The notes below the pieces were generated by a model. It had not been told where the DNA came from and did no database searches. It saw nothing but the letters and a program-made list of their open reading frames with translations. A program made the position numbers and the translations under genes. DNA of 64,000 nt, taken from contig SUVW01000011.1 in assembly GCA_015061815.1 (NCBI GenBank), forward strand, positions 1 to 64,000, in the 5' to 3' direction. Shown here in pieces: positions 1 to 9,308 of the stretch (position 1 is the first letter of the stretch; each line of letters begins with the position of its first letter). Origin of the DNA: Lentisphaerota bacterium (GTDB taxonomy: Bacteria > Verrucomicrobiota > Lentisphaeria > Victivallales > Victivallaceae).

Positions 1-12
1 CAACGGATTCTT

Positions 13-40
13 AATATATCACCGATTTTTAACTTTGCAA
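13..40 (-). promoter_or_regulatory. Leftward sigma-70 promoter (downstream copy of a tandem pair)
   Basis: On the minus strand a TTGCAA -35 box (35-40) and a TATATT -10 box (13-18) are separated by 16 bp. An A/T-rich stretch lies just upstream of the -35 box. It fires out of the window to the left, so its gene is not visible. Confidence 0.6.
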
Positions 41-140
41 GCTCAAATTTGAATTTTTTTCAACTTTTTCACCCGCACAAGCCGACGGATTTGATTCTCA
101 AGCATCCGCGTCAATACCCTTTCAGGCGCGACAGAGTCAT

Positions 141-168
141 AATATAGCACCGGCTTTTTCTTTTGCAA
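141..168 (-). promoter_or_regulatory. Leftward sigma-70 promoter (upstream copy of a tandem pair)
   Basis: TTGCAA (163-168) and TATATT (141-146) are separated by 16 bp on the minus strand. The 50 bp around it nearly repeat the promoter at 13-40, including the upstream A-tract and the sequence GAGCTTGCAAA. Two strong promoters in tandem, with no open frame after them inside the window, suggest a highly expressed leftward unit. Confidence 0.6.
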
Positions 169-218
169 GCTCAAATTATACTTTTTTTGCGTTTTTTGAC
201 GTTTTCAGCGGTTTATAC

Positions 219-243
219 AAAGAAAACCCGCCATAACGGCGGG
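219..243 (-). terminator. Rho-independent terminator of thiC
   Basis: Read on the minus strand, a CCCGCC/GGCGGG stem with a 5-base loop (227-243) is followed by TTTTC. It lies 30 bp after the thiC stop codon. Confidence 0.8.
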
Positions 244-272
244 CTCCGGAGAAATTTCAACAGTGAAACAAT

Positions 273-1574
273 TTAATGCTTTTGAGCTTTTTTCAACCGC
301 GCAGAGAGCCTGACGGAACAAAATTCCGGACCGCACATCGTGCAAAATTCCGAACCGTGACTATCCGGAACCGGCGCACTTACTGCCAAAGCCTGTTCCC
401 GATAGCGGCGCGGACGATCAGCTTCCAACGCACATGAAAATTGTTTTTCCCAGTCAAAAACGGCCCGTGCATCACTTATTTCATCATCTTTATCCCGCGC
501 GTGCGGGCGATGCAGAGCGATATCAGCGGCATGAGCCGCTATTTTAAATGCGGTCAATCCCCGCGCCACATCGTCAGAATCCGGCAAACCGATATGCTCT
601 TTCGGCGTAACATAACAAAGCATTGCCGCACCATAAAATGCCCCCATCATTCCCCCCATTGCGGCAGTGATATGATCATATCCCGGAGCGCAATCAGTAA
701 CTATCGGCCCTAATATATAGAATGGTGCATCATCGCACAGCTCCCGTTCTTTGACCATATTCATCTCTATTTGATCCAACGGGACATGCCCCGGCCCCTC
801 AACCATTGCCTGCACTCCGGCCGCCCGGCAGCGTTGAACCAACTCCCCAAGCACCCGTAATTCTGCGAATTGCGCTTCATCCGAAGCATCCGCCAGACAC
901 CCCGGCCGCAAACCATCGCCCAGAGAAAGTGTCACATCATATTGACGGCAAATTTCCAGTATTTCATCGAATTTTTCATAAAATGGATTCTCACGTGCGT
1001 TTTCACTCATCCACGCGGCCAGCAATGCTCCTCCCCGGCTGACGATGCCCAATTTCCGTTTCATCGCCATCGGCACAAATTCCCGCAGCAAACCGGCATG
1101 GATCGTCATATAATCCACCCCCTGCTCCGCCTGCTCCCTGATTACCTGAAGCAGAATATCCCCGCCGAGGTTGACACTTCCAGCCCGGGCAACGATCTCG
1201 TAAACCGGAACCGTTCCCACCGGAATAACGGATCGGGCGATGATCGCCTGACGTATCCGTGAAATGTTCCCGCCGGTACTCAAATCCATAACCGTATCGG
1301 CACCGTATTTACAGGCGATCGCCAATTTTTCCAATTCAGCAGAATAATCCGATGTCAATGCGCTGTTGCCGATATTGGCATTGATTTTGGTTCTCAATGT
1401 TCTGCCGATACCGCAGGGAACAAGATTTTTATGATTGATGTTGGCCGGGATAACGACTCTCCCGGCGGCGACAGCTTCCCGGATAAATTCCGGAGCGACG
1501 AATTCACTTTGCGCGATCAAACGCATTTCGGGAGTGATGATACCGCCTCTGGCGGCGAGCATTTGGGTGGACAT
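273..1574 (-). CDS. thiC: Phosphomethylpyrimidine synthase ThiC
   Basis: Radical SAM enzyme that converts aminoimidazole ribotide into hydroxymethylpyrimidine phosphate, the pyrimidine half of thiamine. The 433-residue product has the ThiC signatures: [13 protein letters not shown] near the N-terminus, [21 protein letters not shown], and the C-terminal cluster motif C411-x2-C414-x4-C419 that holds the [4Fe-4S] cluster. The length fits the short bacterial form. The frame is open 18 codons further upstream, but ATG 1574 has the Shine-Dalgarno sequence AAAGGAGA directly before it and the upstream part is riboswitch leader, so 1574 is the start. It stands alone: no other thi gene is in the window. 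A TPP riboswitch controls it, apparently at translation. Confidence 0.97.
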   Translation of the reverse strand: MSTQMLAARGGIITPEMRLIAQSEFVAPEFIREAVAAGRVVIPANINHKNLVPCGIGRTLRTKINANIGNSALTSDYSAELEKLAIACKYGADTVMDLSTGGNISRIRQAIIARSVIPVGTVPVYEIVARAGSVNLGGDILLQVIREQAEQGVDYMTIHAGLLREFVPMAMKRKLGIVSRGGALLAAWMSENARENPFYEKFDEILEICRQYDVTLSLGDGLRPGCLADASDEAQFAELRVLGELVQRCRAAGVQAMVEGPGHVPLDQIEMNMVKERELCDDAPFYILGPIVTDCAPGYDHITAAMGGMMGAFYGAAMLCYVTPKEHIGLPDSDDVARGLTAFKIAAHAADIALHRPHARDKDDEISDARAVFDWEKQFSCALEADRPRRYREQALAVSAPVPDSHGSEFCTMCGPEFCSVRLSARLKKAQKH

Positions 1575-1579
1575 TTTTC

Positions 1580-1616
1580 TCTCCTTTCCGGACAGAAGCT
1601 GAACCCGAAAAGGAGA
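1580..1616 (-). promoter_or_regulatory. Hairpin that buries the thiC Shine-Dalgarno site
   Basis: In the thiC leader RNA, UCUCCUUUUCGG (1605-1616) can pair over 12 bases, with one G-U pair, with CCGGAAAGGAGA (1580-1591). The second arm contains the thiC ribosome binding site. The stem would shut off translation and is the likely expression platform of the TPP riboswitch. Between it and the aptamer a second possible stem (UUUCCGC with GCGGAAA) overlaps its left flank and could be the alternative fold. Confidence 0.65.
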
Positions 1617-1670
1617 TTTCCGCTGCAAACTGCGGAAAACTTTTTACCGCATCACGATTTCCAGCGACGG

Positions 1671-1763
1671 CACTTCCTACGGCTGCATTATCAGCGTCAG
1701 GTTCAAAAAGGGTCAAAGCAAACATCGCTTTTTCTCAGCCGGAACTCCGGCTCCCCTGTCCGT
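1671..1763 (-). promoter_or_regulatory. TPP riboswitch (THI element)
   Basis: The minus strand carries the conserved THI-box blocks in order: GGGGAGCC, GGCTGAGA (CTGAGA at 1733-1738), ACCCTTTTTGAACCTGA (1697-1713), TAATGC (1685-1690) and TAGGAAG (1673-1679). This is the thiamine pyrophosphate aptamer, and it sits about 100 nt before the thiC start. Binding of TPP is expected to reduce thiC expression. No T-run terminator is visible between aptamer and gene, which points to control of translation. Confidence 0.95.
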
Positions 1764-1788
1764 TTGTGGCATTTTTCACCACAGCAAA

Positions 1789-1817
1789 AATATAACACAC
1801 TTACCTTGTTTTGTCAA
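1789..1817 (-). promoter_or_regulatory. thiC promoter
   Basis: Consensus TTGACA (1812-1817), 17 bp, then TATATT (1789-1794) on the minus strand. Transcription would start about 20 nt before the riboswitch aptamer. Confidence 0.75.
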
Positions 1818-1819
1818 AC

Positions 1820-2455
1820 TCATCTGATCGTAAGAATGGCAAAATATTGAAAAATTGCTCCGGCAAGCACAAAAACATGCCAGAGAGCATGGAAAAATTC
1901 CCGCCGGATCACATAAAACACCACTCCGGCAGTATAACTTATCCCCCCGTAAAGCAGAAGTTTCAATCCACTTCCCGGCATGGAAGCTATAAGATCTCCG
2001 GCAATGAACACGCACGCCCACCCCATTGCCAGATAGATGATAACTTCAAGATAGTGAAATTTATTGGCAAAAAAACATTTACTCAAAATGCCAAGCAAGG
2101 TCAATATACACAGCGTTATCAGAACAATATATCCGGAATATGTGCGAATCGCTCCGGTTATCAGCGGCGCATAAGTCCCGGTTATCAGCAGATAGATCGC
2201 ACAGTGATCAAATTTACGCGCCAGAATTTTCCACCATTGTGACGTGCAGAGGTGATAAAAACTCGATGCCCCGAACATCGCCAGAAAACTCAACCAGTAA
2301 AAAATCACCCCGGCAGTGAAAGATGCCAGTTCAGCACGGCAAATCAACCGGAAAAGCGGATAAGCTCCGATCACTCCGAAAATCACCCCGGCCAGATGAG
2401 TAAACCAATTCAGGCACTCTTCACGCCGGGTGTATACTTTCAGCTTCTCCGCCAT
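1820..2455 (-). CDS. Hemolysin III / PAQR family membrane protein
   Basis: A 211-residue integral membrane protein with about seven hydrophobic segments. The family's conserved metal-site residues are visible: H20 in NWFTHLAG, H68 in SSFYHL, D83-H84 in KFDH, and the HxxxH pair in FFHALWHVF near the C-terminus. These match the HlyIII/YqfA/PAQR family, whose members resemble alkaline ceramidases in active-site layout. The name hemolysin is historical, and the real substrate is not known. It begins 7 bp after the fabH stop codon, so the two genes are probably cotranscribed, hinting at a role in membrane lipid metabolism. The thiC promoter overlaps its end. Confidence 0.85.
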   Translation of the reverse strand: MAEKLKVYTRREECLNWFTHLAGVIFGVIGAYPLFRLICRAELASFTAGVIFYWLSFLAMFGASSFYHLCTSQWWKILARKFDHCAIYLLITGTYAPLITGAIRTYSGYIVLITLCILTLLGILSKCFFANKFHYLEVIIYLAMGWACVFIAGDLIASMPGSGLKLLLYGGISYTAGVVFYVIRREFFHALWHVFVLAGAIFQYFAILTIR

Positions 2456-2462
2456 CGCCTGT

Positions 2463-3449
2463 TTACCACCGGATAAGCATCGCCGCCCAAGTCAACCCGG
2501 CACCGAAACTGGCAGCAAGGATCATATCCCCGCGCTTGATCTTACCGGCACGGTTCAACTCATCCAGACAAATACCGATGGAAGCACTGGAAGTATTCCC
2601 ATAACGGTCAACATTCAGATACACTTTTTCCGGAATGCCAAGTTTACTGGCTACTGCATCTATGATCCGGCGATTGGCCTGATGAGGTATCGCCCAGACC
2701 ACATCATCCGGAGTCAAACCGGCCTTTTCCAGCACATTGCGACAGGCACTGACCATTGAAATAACAGCCAGTTGAAATGTTTTCGGTCCGCCCATCTTGA
2801 TATAATGCATCTTGTTGTCCACCGTTTCATGGGAAGCGGGCATCGCACTGCCGCCGGCCGGAACTATCAGAAGATCAGCGACCGAACCATCGGCCAGAAC
2901 TTCTCCGGCAACATAGAAATCTTCCGTTTCCGGATTTTCATCGTTTTCCAGAACAAACGCCGCCGCGCCGTCACCGAAAAGCACACAGGTGGAACGGTCA
3001 CTCCAATCGACCAGCGAACTCATCTTTTCCGCTCCGATGACCAGCACCCGCTTGTATTTCAACGGAGAAGCCATCATTCCATAAGCGGCGTTGAACGCAT
3101 AAAGCAGACCGGAACACGCTGCCGAAGTATCAAAGCAGGTGCATTTTTTCGCCCCGATCTTCTGCTGAACCAACGCCGCAGTACAGGGAAACACATGATC
3201 GGCCGTGATGGTCGATACAATGATCATATCAAGCATATCCGGGGTGATCCCGGCATTTTCCAACGCTTTTTTTGCAGCTTCTGCGGCCAGATCGCTGGTG
3301 CTTTGTTCCGGTTCCGCCAGATGCCGTTCTTTGATCCCGGTCCGGGTGACGATCCATTCGTCGGAAGTTTCGACCATCTTTTCAAGATCATCGTTATTCA
3401 ATATTCTATCCGGAATATAACGGCCGGTTCCAATAATTCGGATTCCCAT
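2463..3449 (-). CDS. fabH: Beta-ketoacyl-ACP synthase III
   Basis: Condenses acetyl-CoA with malonyl-ACP to start fatty acid synthesis in the cytoplasm. The 328-residue product is full length for FabH. The catalytic triad is complete: Cys112 in DTSAACSGLLYAF, His256 in WAIPHQANRRI and Asn285 in DRYGNTSSAS. The C-terminal GAGLTWAAMLIRW is also typical. It has its own promoter at 3492-3520 and is followed at once by the hemolysin III-like gene. It is not next to other fab genes here. Confidence 0.97.
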   Translation of the reverse strand: MGIRIIGTGRYIPDRILNNDDLEKMVETSDEWIVTRTGIKERHLAEPEQSTSDLAAEAAKKALENAGITPDMLDMIIVSTITADHVFPCTAALVQQKIGAKKCTCFDTSAACSGLLYAFNAAYGMMASPLKYKRVLVIGAEKMSSLVDWSDRSTCVLFGDGAAAFVLENDENPETEDFYVAGEVLADGSVADLLIVPAGGSAMPASHETVDNKMHYIKMGGPKTFQLAVISMVSACRNVLEKAGLTPDDVVWAIPHQANRRIIDAVASKLGIPEKVYLNVDRYGNTSSASIGICLDELNRAGKIKRGDMILAASFGAGLTWAAMLIRW

Positions 3450-3491
3450 AATTTTTTCTTTCTGTGACAGTTATAAGGTATAATCACATGA

Positions 3492-3520
3492 AATATACAC
3501 CCGCAATAATCAAATATCAA
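3492..3520 (-). promoter_or_regulatory. fabH promoter
   Basis: Minus strand TTGATA (3515-3520), 17 bp, TATATT (3492-3497), ending about 40 bp before the fabH start. Confidence 0.65.
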
Positions 3521-3584
3521 TACTTAAAAATAATAAAAATACGTTTTTTTGAAATTATTGCACCGGGATCTGCCTTGAATCATT

Positions 3585-4547
3585 TCAATCAAGTTCAGCG
3601 AACAACTGCGGCAATTCATCACGGAATATGATCAGCAAACCCTCATGGAATCTGCCTCCCCTGGCAAAAAATCCGGCTACGCTGCGCTCCATTGAGTTGG
3701 TCACCGGCAGCTTTTCCGCCGGAGTATCGGCAAACTTTTCACCCCAGATGCGCCAGCGTACTTCTGCAGTTTGTTCCGTTTCTTCCAGCGGCAGCACATG
3801 ACCGAGCTGCTGAAAACCGACAATATTGGATTGCGGCTTCAAAAGCTGCTTGAATTGTTCATCCAACAGCCACGAATAACAAACCACCGCTTTGTAATCA
3901 TAATCCGGATGAAATTCACAAAAAAATTCATCCATTTTCCGCAAAGACTTTATGCACGCTTTCCGGTCAAGACTCCCTTTGGCAGGAACATGGATATTTA
4001 TCACCCGGTCCCCCCAGGTCAGATCCGGAGCAAGCGGATTTGTACTTTCAAAGGCTTTTTTCACCTTCAATTTTCCACCCGGCAGCCGCCAGACGGACAA
4101 TTCCGGAAAGAACAAATGCCGGTCATTGGCCTGAAGCCGTCCGAATTGTTTGATTTCTCCGGCAAGACACTCGCGTTCCCAGCCGAAAATGCGCCGGGAC
4201 AAACCATATTCCCCGTAATCCCGGAACAAAGTATCCAGCCACACCCGCAAATCCCACCGGATATCTTCCAGCATCTCCCCGGGGAAACCATTATCCAGAT
4301 AATGGGAAGCCAACTTCCGGTGACCGGCGACGATACACAGCAGTAAAAATCTGCGCAATTCAGCTTCTGTAAACATCTTTTCCGCTTCCTGAAACGGAAA
4401 ATCTTTCGGATAATCAACCGTTACTTCGCAGCAGCGGGCCAAAAAATCTTTATCTGTAACGTCATAAAATCGCTTCAGCGGCGCAAACAATTCTTTATCC
4501 AGATGAAAAAACTCTGCCCCTCCGGCAATCATTTCCCACGAGATCAT
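3585..4547 (-). CDS. GNAT-like acyltransferase-domain protein
   Basis: A 320-residue soluble protein. The C-terminal half has the pattern GDRVINIHVPAKGSLD, then HPDYDYKAVVCYSWLLD and SNIVGFQ, which I recognise from the two-domain acyltransferase family with a GNAT-like C-terminal domain (NAT_N/GNAT_C). The substrate is unknown for this family. The start at 4547 is supported by GGAGG ten bases upstream. It follows the M28 peptidase by 26 bp on the same strand, so the two form an operon. The family name is from memory of its motif pattern; an annotation as hypothetical protein would also be fair. Confidence 0.7.
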   Translation of the reverse strand: MISWEMIAGGAEFFHLDKELFAPLKRFYDVTDKDFLARCCEVTVDYPKDFPFQEAEKMFTEAELRRFLLLCIVAGHRKLASHYLDNGFPGEMLEDIRWDLRVWLDTLFRDYGEYGLSRRIFGWERECLAGEIKQFGRLQANDRHLFFPELSVWRLPGGKLKVKKAFESTNPLAPDLTWGDRVINIHVPAKGSLDRKACIKSLRKMDEFFCEFHPDYDYKAVVCYSWLLDEQFKQLLKPQSNIVGFQQLGHVLPLEETEQTAEVRWRIWGEKFADTPAEKLPVTNSMERSVAGFFARGGRFHEGLLIIFRDELPQLFAELD

Positions 4548-4573
4548 AAGTCGGATACCTCCATTTATTCAGA

Positions 4574-5875
4574 TTACTGCCAGCCGCCGTAAACGGCTTC
4601 CCAAAGGGAAGATATTTCGTTTTTCTGTTCCGCAGAAAGTATCTGCAGTTCCGCAATACTTTTCCTGCTGTCGGCATAATGACGGATAATATCCACACCG
4701 GCAGCAACATGCACCGCAGCTCCGGCAAAATCCAGATTCTCCGGCACATTATCCGCCCGGTGGTGATAAAAATTACCGGCTTCACAATCTTTCCGGTTGA
4801 CCCACATCCCGGGAACATTGGCCGCACTGAAAGAGAAATTATCCACAAACGGAGTTATCTGCCGGCGGATCACCGCGTAAATATCCCGCTTCTGGAAACT
4901 GTCATCCACCGTTGCCACTGTCGCATCATCGCCGACCACAAACAACTCTGTCCACCCCATCACCGTGGCAAAACTGTCAAAGTTGCACATGAATACACCG
5001 TTTTTCTCAATTTCTCCGCGATGACGGCGGACATAAGCGGCACTGCCGACCGAAAGCTGCTCCTCAGCACCGAATGCACACAATTTGATCGTCCGGCGGT
5101 GTTTTTCCCCACTCAGGATCCGGGCCGCTTCCAGCACCGCAGCAGTACCGATGGCATTGTCATCGGCTCCGACAGTTCCGGCCTGCGTGTCGATGTGACC
5201 GCCGACATAAACGATCCCGGCTTCCGGATCAGTTCCGGGGATGGTGATAATAACATTGGATGACTCGGACGGACGGCTTGCTCCGCACACGGTCAACCGC
5301 GCCCGGGATGCTTTTTTGATATGCCATTGACGGGCATCTTCAAAAGCGACATTCATGGTCGGCAGGGCTCCGAACTCCTTGACATAAGCCGGAAAAAGCC
5401 CATCGGCCCGCATCTCTTTGGCCGGGAAACGGGTATCGACGAAGAGCAGAAATGCCGGTTCAGCCGCCATCAGCGCATGATAATATTCCGGTTCAAAGAT
5501 GTGACACCCCAGATGCACGACCGCCTTGCCGCGCAGATAAGAAAGGTCTTTCCGGCGATAACCGCCCTGGGAATCGAACCAGACCAGTTCCCCGGAGAGC
5601 GTTTTACCGCCGGTAGAAGGAGCTGAACCGAAAAGGGAAGCGGGAAACTGCTGCCACTGACCGTCGATCTCCACTTCCAGAACTTCCGAAGTTATCGCCC
5701 GTTCCAATATCGGAAATTTTTCAATGACCGCATCGGAAACAAACTCTTTTGCCCGGTCACGGACATATTCAGCTGCACGGCACTCTCCGACCGAACCGGC
5801 CAGCCGGACTCCGATAGTATTACAAAGATATTGGACATGCTCCTGCAATTTGGCCGCAGACACATTGCTGCTCAT
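4574..5875 (-). CDS. M28 family zinc peptidase
   Basis: A 433-residue aminopeptidase-like enzyme. The di-zinc ligands of family M28 are visible: His in VGGHIDTQ, Asp in VGADDNAIG, Glu-Glu in CAFGAEEQ, and the C-terminal His in NFYHHRADN. An inserted protease-associated-like domain probably covers roughly residues 70-200. There is no signal peptide, so it should act in the cytoplasm. The start has GAGGAAAGAG upstream and a promoter at 5933-5960. It is first in a two-gene operon with the acyltransferase-like protein. Confidence 0.88.
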   Translation of the reverse strand: MSSNVSAAKLQEHVQYLCNTIGVRLAGSVGECRAAEYVRDRAKEFVSDAVIEKFPILERAITSEVLEVEIDGQWQQFPASLFGSAPSTGGKTLSGELVWFDSQGGYRRKDLSYLRGKAVVHLGCHIFEPEYYHALMAAEPAFLLFVDTRFPAKEMRADGLFPAYVKEFGALPTMNVAFEDARQWHIKKASRARLTVCGASRPSESSNVIITIPGTDPEAGIVYVGGHIDTQAGTVGADDNAIGTAAVLEAARILSGEKHRRTIKLCAFGAEEQLSVGSAAYVRRHRGEIEKNGVFMCNFDSFATVMGWTELFVVGDDATVATVDDSFQKRDIYAVIRRQITPFVDNFSFSAANVPGMWVNRKDCEAGNFYHHRADNVPENLDFAGAAVHVAAGVDIIRHYADSRKSIAELQILSAEQKNEISSLWEAVYGGWQ

Positions 5876-5932
5876 AAATTCACTCTTTCCTCAGATTAAA
5901 AAATATATCACCCAAAACTGCCAACACTGGTT

Positions 5933-5960
5933 AATATACATTTTGATTTTTGAAATACAA
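5933..5960 (-). promoter_or_regulatory. Promoter of the M28 peptidase operon
   Basis: Minus strand TTGTAT (5955-5960), 16 bp, TATATT (5933-5938). It lies in the 302-bp gap between the two divergent genes at 5875 and 6178; the rest of that gap is A/T-rich with nothing else I can name. Confidence 0.55.
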
Positions 5961-6112
5961 CCCCTTCCCTCGCCGCTTGTTCAAAAACACAAATCTTTAA
6001 CAGCTTTATCCATCTGAAAATCATATCCGTTTTCCTCTCCTCTCCATCATCCCGCAGGATAACTGCCGGAACAATATCTCATCTTTTTTAATGCACCCGA
6101 CTTTTTGTATTA

Positions 6113-6140
6113 TTGAAAATACCATTTGACGATGTATATT
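6113..6140 (+). promoter_or_regulatory. Promoter of the GH78 gene
   Basis: TTGAAA (6113-6118), 16 bp, TATATT (6135-6140). The expected start of transcription is near 6148, which favours ATG 6178 over ATG 6160 as the start codon. Confidence 0.6.
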
Positions 6141-6177
6141 ATTGCTTTAACACTGTTTTATGGGGAAATATATAAAA

Positions 6178-8400
6178 ATGATTGACAAATATCACGGCAT
6201 CTGGATCAAATCTTACAAAGAATACTGCTACTTCAAAGATTATCCCGGAGCGTACTTCCGCAAATCATTCGCCGCCCCGGAACAGATCAGCAAAGCAGAA
6301 ATCCAAATTTGCGGTCTGGGGTTTCACGAAATTTACCTCAATGGCGAAAAAGTCGGCGACCGCTGGTTCGCCCCCGGCTTATCCCAATATGATTTCCGGT
6401 GCGGCAGCATCACCTATGATATCAGCGGACAACTGCTCCCCGGCAGAGAAAATGTGATCATAATCATGCTTGGCAACGGTTTTTTCAACTGTCATAATGA
6501 TTGGCAGTATACGGTCAACTTCTATTCATGGCGCACCTCGCCCCGGCTGATTTGCGATATCACGGTAAATGGTGAAATCATCGTTTCTTCCGGAACCGAT
6601 TGGAAAACCCATCCCGGACCGATCGTTTTTGACGGTCACCATCTCGGGGAGGATTACGATGCCCGGCTGGAACTGCCCGAAGCATTTAAAAGCGGATTCG
6701 ATGATTCACAGTGGACCGATGCTTTCCGCGCCTACCCTCCGGGGGGGATCATGGAGCATGACACAGATGAACCCTGCCGGATAAGGGCCCGTTATCCCGG
6801 CAAAAATATCACCCCGCCCGGAGCCGGATTTGCCGTTTTCGACTTTGAAACGACTATCGCCGGAGTGATCGAGGTAAAAATGAAAGGCAAACGGGGCAGC
6901 AAAGTCACCTTCAAATATGCCGAAGTCACCGGCGAAGATGGACATGTCGACACCTCTTTCATCAATGCCGGAGCCAGCCGTTTTGAAACAGACTCCTATA
7001 TATTTAAAGGAGAAGATACCGAATCGTGGCATCCGCACTTTGTCTGGCACGGTTTCCGGTATGTGGAAGTCATCCCGGATGATCCGTCGGTGGAAATAAT
7101 CAGTATGACCGGATTATTCATCTCTTCCGATCTGCCCGTTATCGGAAAGATCGAAACCGGAAATCCAATTCTCGACCGGATAAATCAGTTGACCTGCAAC
7201 AGTTATCTGGGCAACTTCATGGGAATCCCCACCGACTGTCCTACCCGGGAAAAATTCGGCTGGATCGGCGATGCCAATAATGCGCTGGAAACCGGATGGT
7301 GGAATTTTTATCCGGAAAACGGCTTGCGCCGTCTGGTGGATATCATTATGGATATCCAGCGTCCGGATGGCAATCTGGCTACTCACGGCCCGACAACTTT
7401 ATGGGGATTTGAACAATCCTGCCCGACTTATACCATATTTATGTATGAATTCTGCCGATACAGCTGGCTTTTCAATGACAATGACCGGATGATGATCAAA
7501 TATTATGATAAACTGGTCAAAGGTATCGCCTTCTTTGAAATAATGACTGCTGACGATCACCTCTGCCACGCCGGATACGCCGACTGGTGTCATCCGCTGT
7601 ACCGTCCGGCAAAAGCCGGCGGCGAACTGCTCGATCCGACCGCAATCGAAAGTATCGCTTATTATAATATGATACAGGATATGATCCTTTTCGCCGGACA
7701 TTTGGGAAAACAGGAGGATGTTGACCGTTTTACAAAATTGGGAGAAAAAGTGCGTAACGCGATCCGGGAAAAATATTATGATCCGGAAAAACAGACTTTC
7801 GACAACGGTTTTGAAACGACCAATGCAATGGCTCTGATGTGCAGGATCGTCAATGAAGATGAAAAAGCCGCCGTTGCCGCCAATCTGGTCAGGGCGATCC
7901 GGAGTGAAAAACACCGGGTCTGGGCCGGAATACAGGGGGCGCGTTTCATCCTCCGGGCTCTGGCAGAAAACGGTTACGCTGAAGATGCCTGCCAAATGCT
8001 GATCCAGCCGGAGTATCCGGGATGGGGAAATCTGGTCGCCAACGGGGCAACTGCGCTCTGGGAGATGTGGCACGGCAAAGCTTCACGCAACCATATCATG
8101 TTCGGAGAACCTTCGGCGTGGATGTACCGCTATCTGGCAGGCATATCTCCGTTAACTCCGGGATTCAAAAAAGTCCGTTTCGCCCCCGGATTTGTTTCAC
8201 AAACCGACTTTGTCCGGGCCGAACATCTGGCTCCGGTCGGCAAAATCACTGCACGCTGGCAGCGGGAAAACGGCAATATCCATTGTCACTTCACAATTCC
8301 GGAAGGAGTTACCGGTGTGGTCGATTTGCCGGGGATGCGCCGGGAATTCCGGGAAAGCTGCACATTCACCATCCCGGACTCTCACTTCCCCAGACGGTAG
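6178..8400 (+). CDS. Alpha-L-rhamnosidase, GH78 family
   Basis: Glycoside hydrolase predicted to release terminal L-rhamnose from plant glycans. The 740-residue product starts with a beta-sandwich region holding FHEIYLNGEKVGDRWFAPG (about residues 49-67) and a second beta domain. The catalytic (alpha/alpha)6 barrel follows, with the GH78 hallmark PTDCPTREKFGWIGDA at 351-366, then the C-terminal beta domain. There is no signal peptide, so it would act on imported oligosaccharides. ATG 6178 has GGGGAA upstream; an in-frame ATG at 6160 has no ribosome binding site. Its end overlaps the end of the opposing AraC gene by 19 bp. Clustered with an isomerase, an oxidoreductase and an epimerase. Confidence 0.92.
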   Translation: MIDKYHGIWIKSYKEYCYFKDYPGAYFRKSFAAPEQISKAEIQICGLGFHEIYLNGEKVGDRWFAPGLSQYDFRCGSITYDISGQLLPGRENVIIIMLGNGFFNCHNDWQYTVNFYSWRTSPRLICDITVNGEIIVSSGTDWKTHPGPIVFDGHHLGEDYDARLELPEAFKSGFDDSQWTDAFRAYPPGGIMEHDTDEPCRIRARYPGKNITPPGAGFAVFDFETTIAGVIEVKMKGKRGSKVTFKYAEVTGEDGHVDTSFINAGASRFETDSYIFKGEDTESWHPHFVWHGFRYVEVIPDDPSVEIISMTGLFISSDLPVIGKIETGNPILDRINQLTCNSYLGNFMGIPTDCPTREKFGWIGDANNALETGWWNFYPENGLRRLVDIIMDIQRPDGNLATHGPTTLWGFEQSCPTYTIFMYEFCRYSWLFNDNDRMMIKYYDKLVKGIAFFEIMTADDHLCHAGYADWCHPLYRPAKAGGELLDPTAIESIAYYNMIQDMILFAGHLGKQEDVDRFTKLGEKVRNAIREKYYDPEKQTFDNGFETTNAMALMCRIVNEDEKAAVAANLVRAIRSEKHRVWAGIQGARFILRALAENGYAEDACQMLIQPEYPGWGNLVANGATALWEMWHGKASRNHIMFGEPSAWMYRYLAGISPLTPGFKKVRFAPGFVSQTDFVRAEHLAPVGKITARWQRENGNIHCHFTIPEGVTGVVDLPGMRREFRESCTFTIPDSHFPRR

Positions 8401-9269
8401 CTGCGGGGAGAGAGGTTGTAACATTTCCGGAATTGCCGGGCAAAATAGTTGGAATCGGCAAAACCGCATTCCGATGCGATATCAGAGATGCTTGCATCGG
8501 TCTGCAAAAGCTGTTCAGCGGCTTTGGTCAACCGGACATGAAGCAGATAATCTATCGGTGAAAATCCGGTAACTTTTTTAAAGATCGGCAGCAGCGTACT
8601 CGGTGCCATTGATGCTATCCGGGAGATCCGGGCGATCGTCCAATTTTCCTTATAACGCTGTTCCAGCATACTGATGACTTCGCCAAGTTGACAGAGGCTT
8701 CTTGCTTTCGGATTTTTCACCAGAGAGTATTCCCGCGAGATGAAGACAAAAATTTCCAACGCTTTGGCCAGCAGGATAAGGTCAAACCCCGGCGGCTGAT
8801 TCCGGGATTCCTCCAGCATTTGCTGCAGTTCACTTTTCAGCGGCAGCATGGTTTCCGGAGCAATATGCAGACGGCTTTGAAATTTGTGACTGCGCCGGTA
8901 GGTCGGCTCAAAAAGGAAAAAAGCATTGAATCCGGAAAGCGAACGCAAAGTGTGCAAATGTTCTTTCACATAGGAATCATCAAACATGATATTGAACATT
9001 TCCAGATGGTGCCGCTTCTGGAAAAAATGTTCTGTATTCCCCTGTATCAGAAAAATATCTCCGGCGGAAACCGGATAACTTATCCCGTTTATCCAGTGAT
9101 CCCCGCCGCCGCCGGTGATGATTATCAACTCGGAAAAATCATGCGTATGCCGGATATCGGTCAAATCCCCTTCGTGCTGTACCGGGCAATCGCCCTGTAT
9201 CGTCCGCAAAGCCACCGGGCAGCCGCCCTTCTGAAAAAAATCATCCCGATTGGCAACCACTGTTTTCAT
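8382..9269 (-). CDS. AraC family regulator with cupin sensor domain
   Basis: A 295-residue transcription factor. The N-terminal half is a cupin-like sugar-binding domain (HDFSELIIITGGGGDHWING). The C-terminal 100 residues carry two helix-turn-helix units ending in the AraC signature IASECGFADSNYFARQFRKC. The start has GGAGG six bases upstream. It converges with the GH78 gene and diverges from the isomerase operon at 9441, so it likely controls one or both in response to a sugar. Confidence 0.93.
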   Translation of the reverse strand: MKTVVANRDDFFQKGGCPVALRTIQGDCPVQHEGDLTDIRHTHDFSELIIITGGGGDHWINGISYPVSAGDIFLIQGNTEHFFQKRHHLEMFNIMFDDSYVKEHLHTLRSLSGFNAFFLFEPTYRRSHKFQSRLHIAPETMLPLKSELQQMLEESRNQPPGFDLILLAKALEIFVFISREYSLVKNPKARSLCQLGEVISMLEQRYKENWTIARISRIASMAPSTLLPIFKKVTGFSPIDYLLHVRLTKAAEQLLQTDASISDIASECGFADSNYFARQFRKCYNLSPRSYRLGK

Positions 9270-9308
9270 ACATCCTCCACAAATCGTAAAATAATGCTGA
9301 TATTTCGT

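Noticed and set aside
1504-1725. 73-codon minus-strand frame over the TPP riboswitch
   Set aside because: It covers the riboswitch aptamer and thiC start; a shadow frame without a ribosome site.
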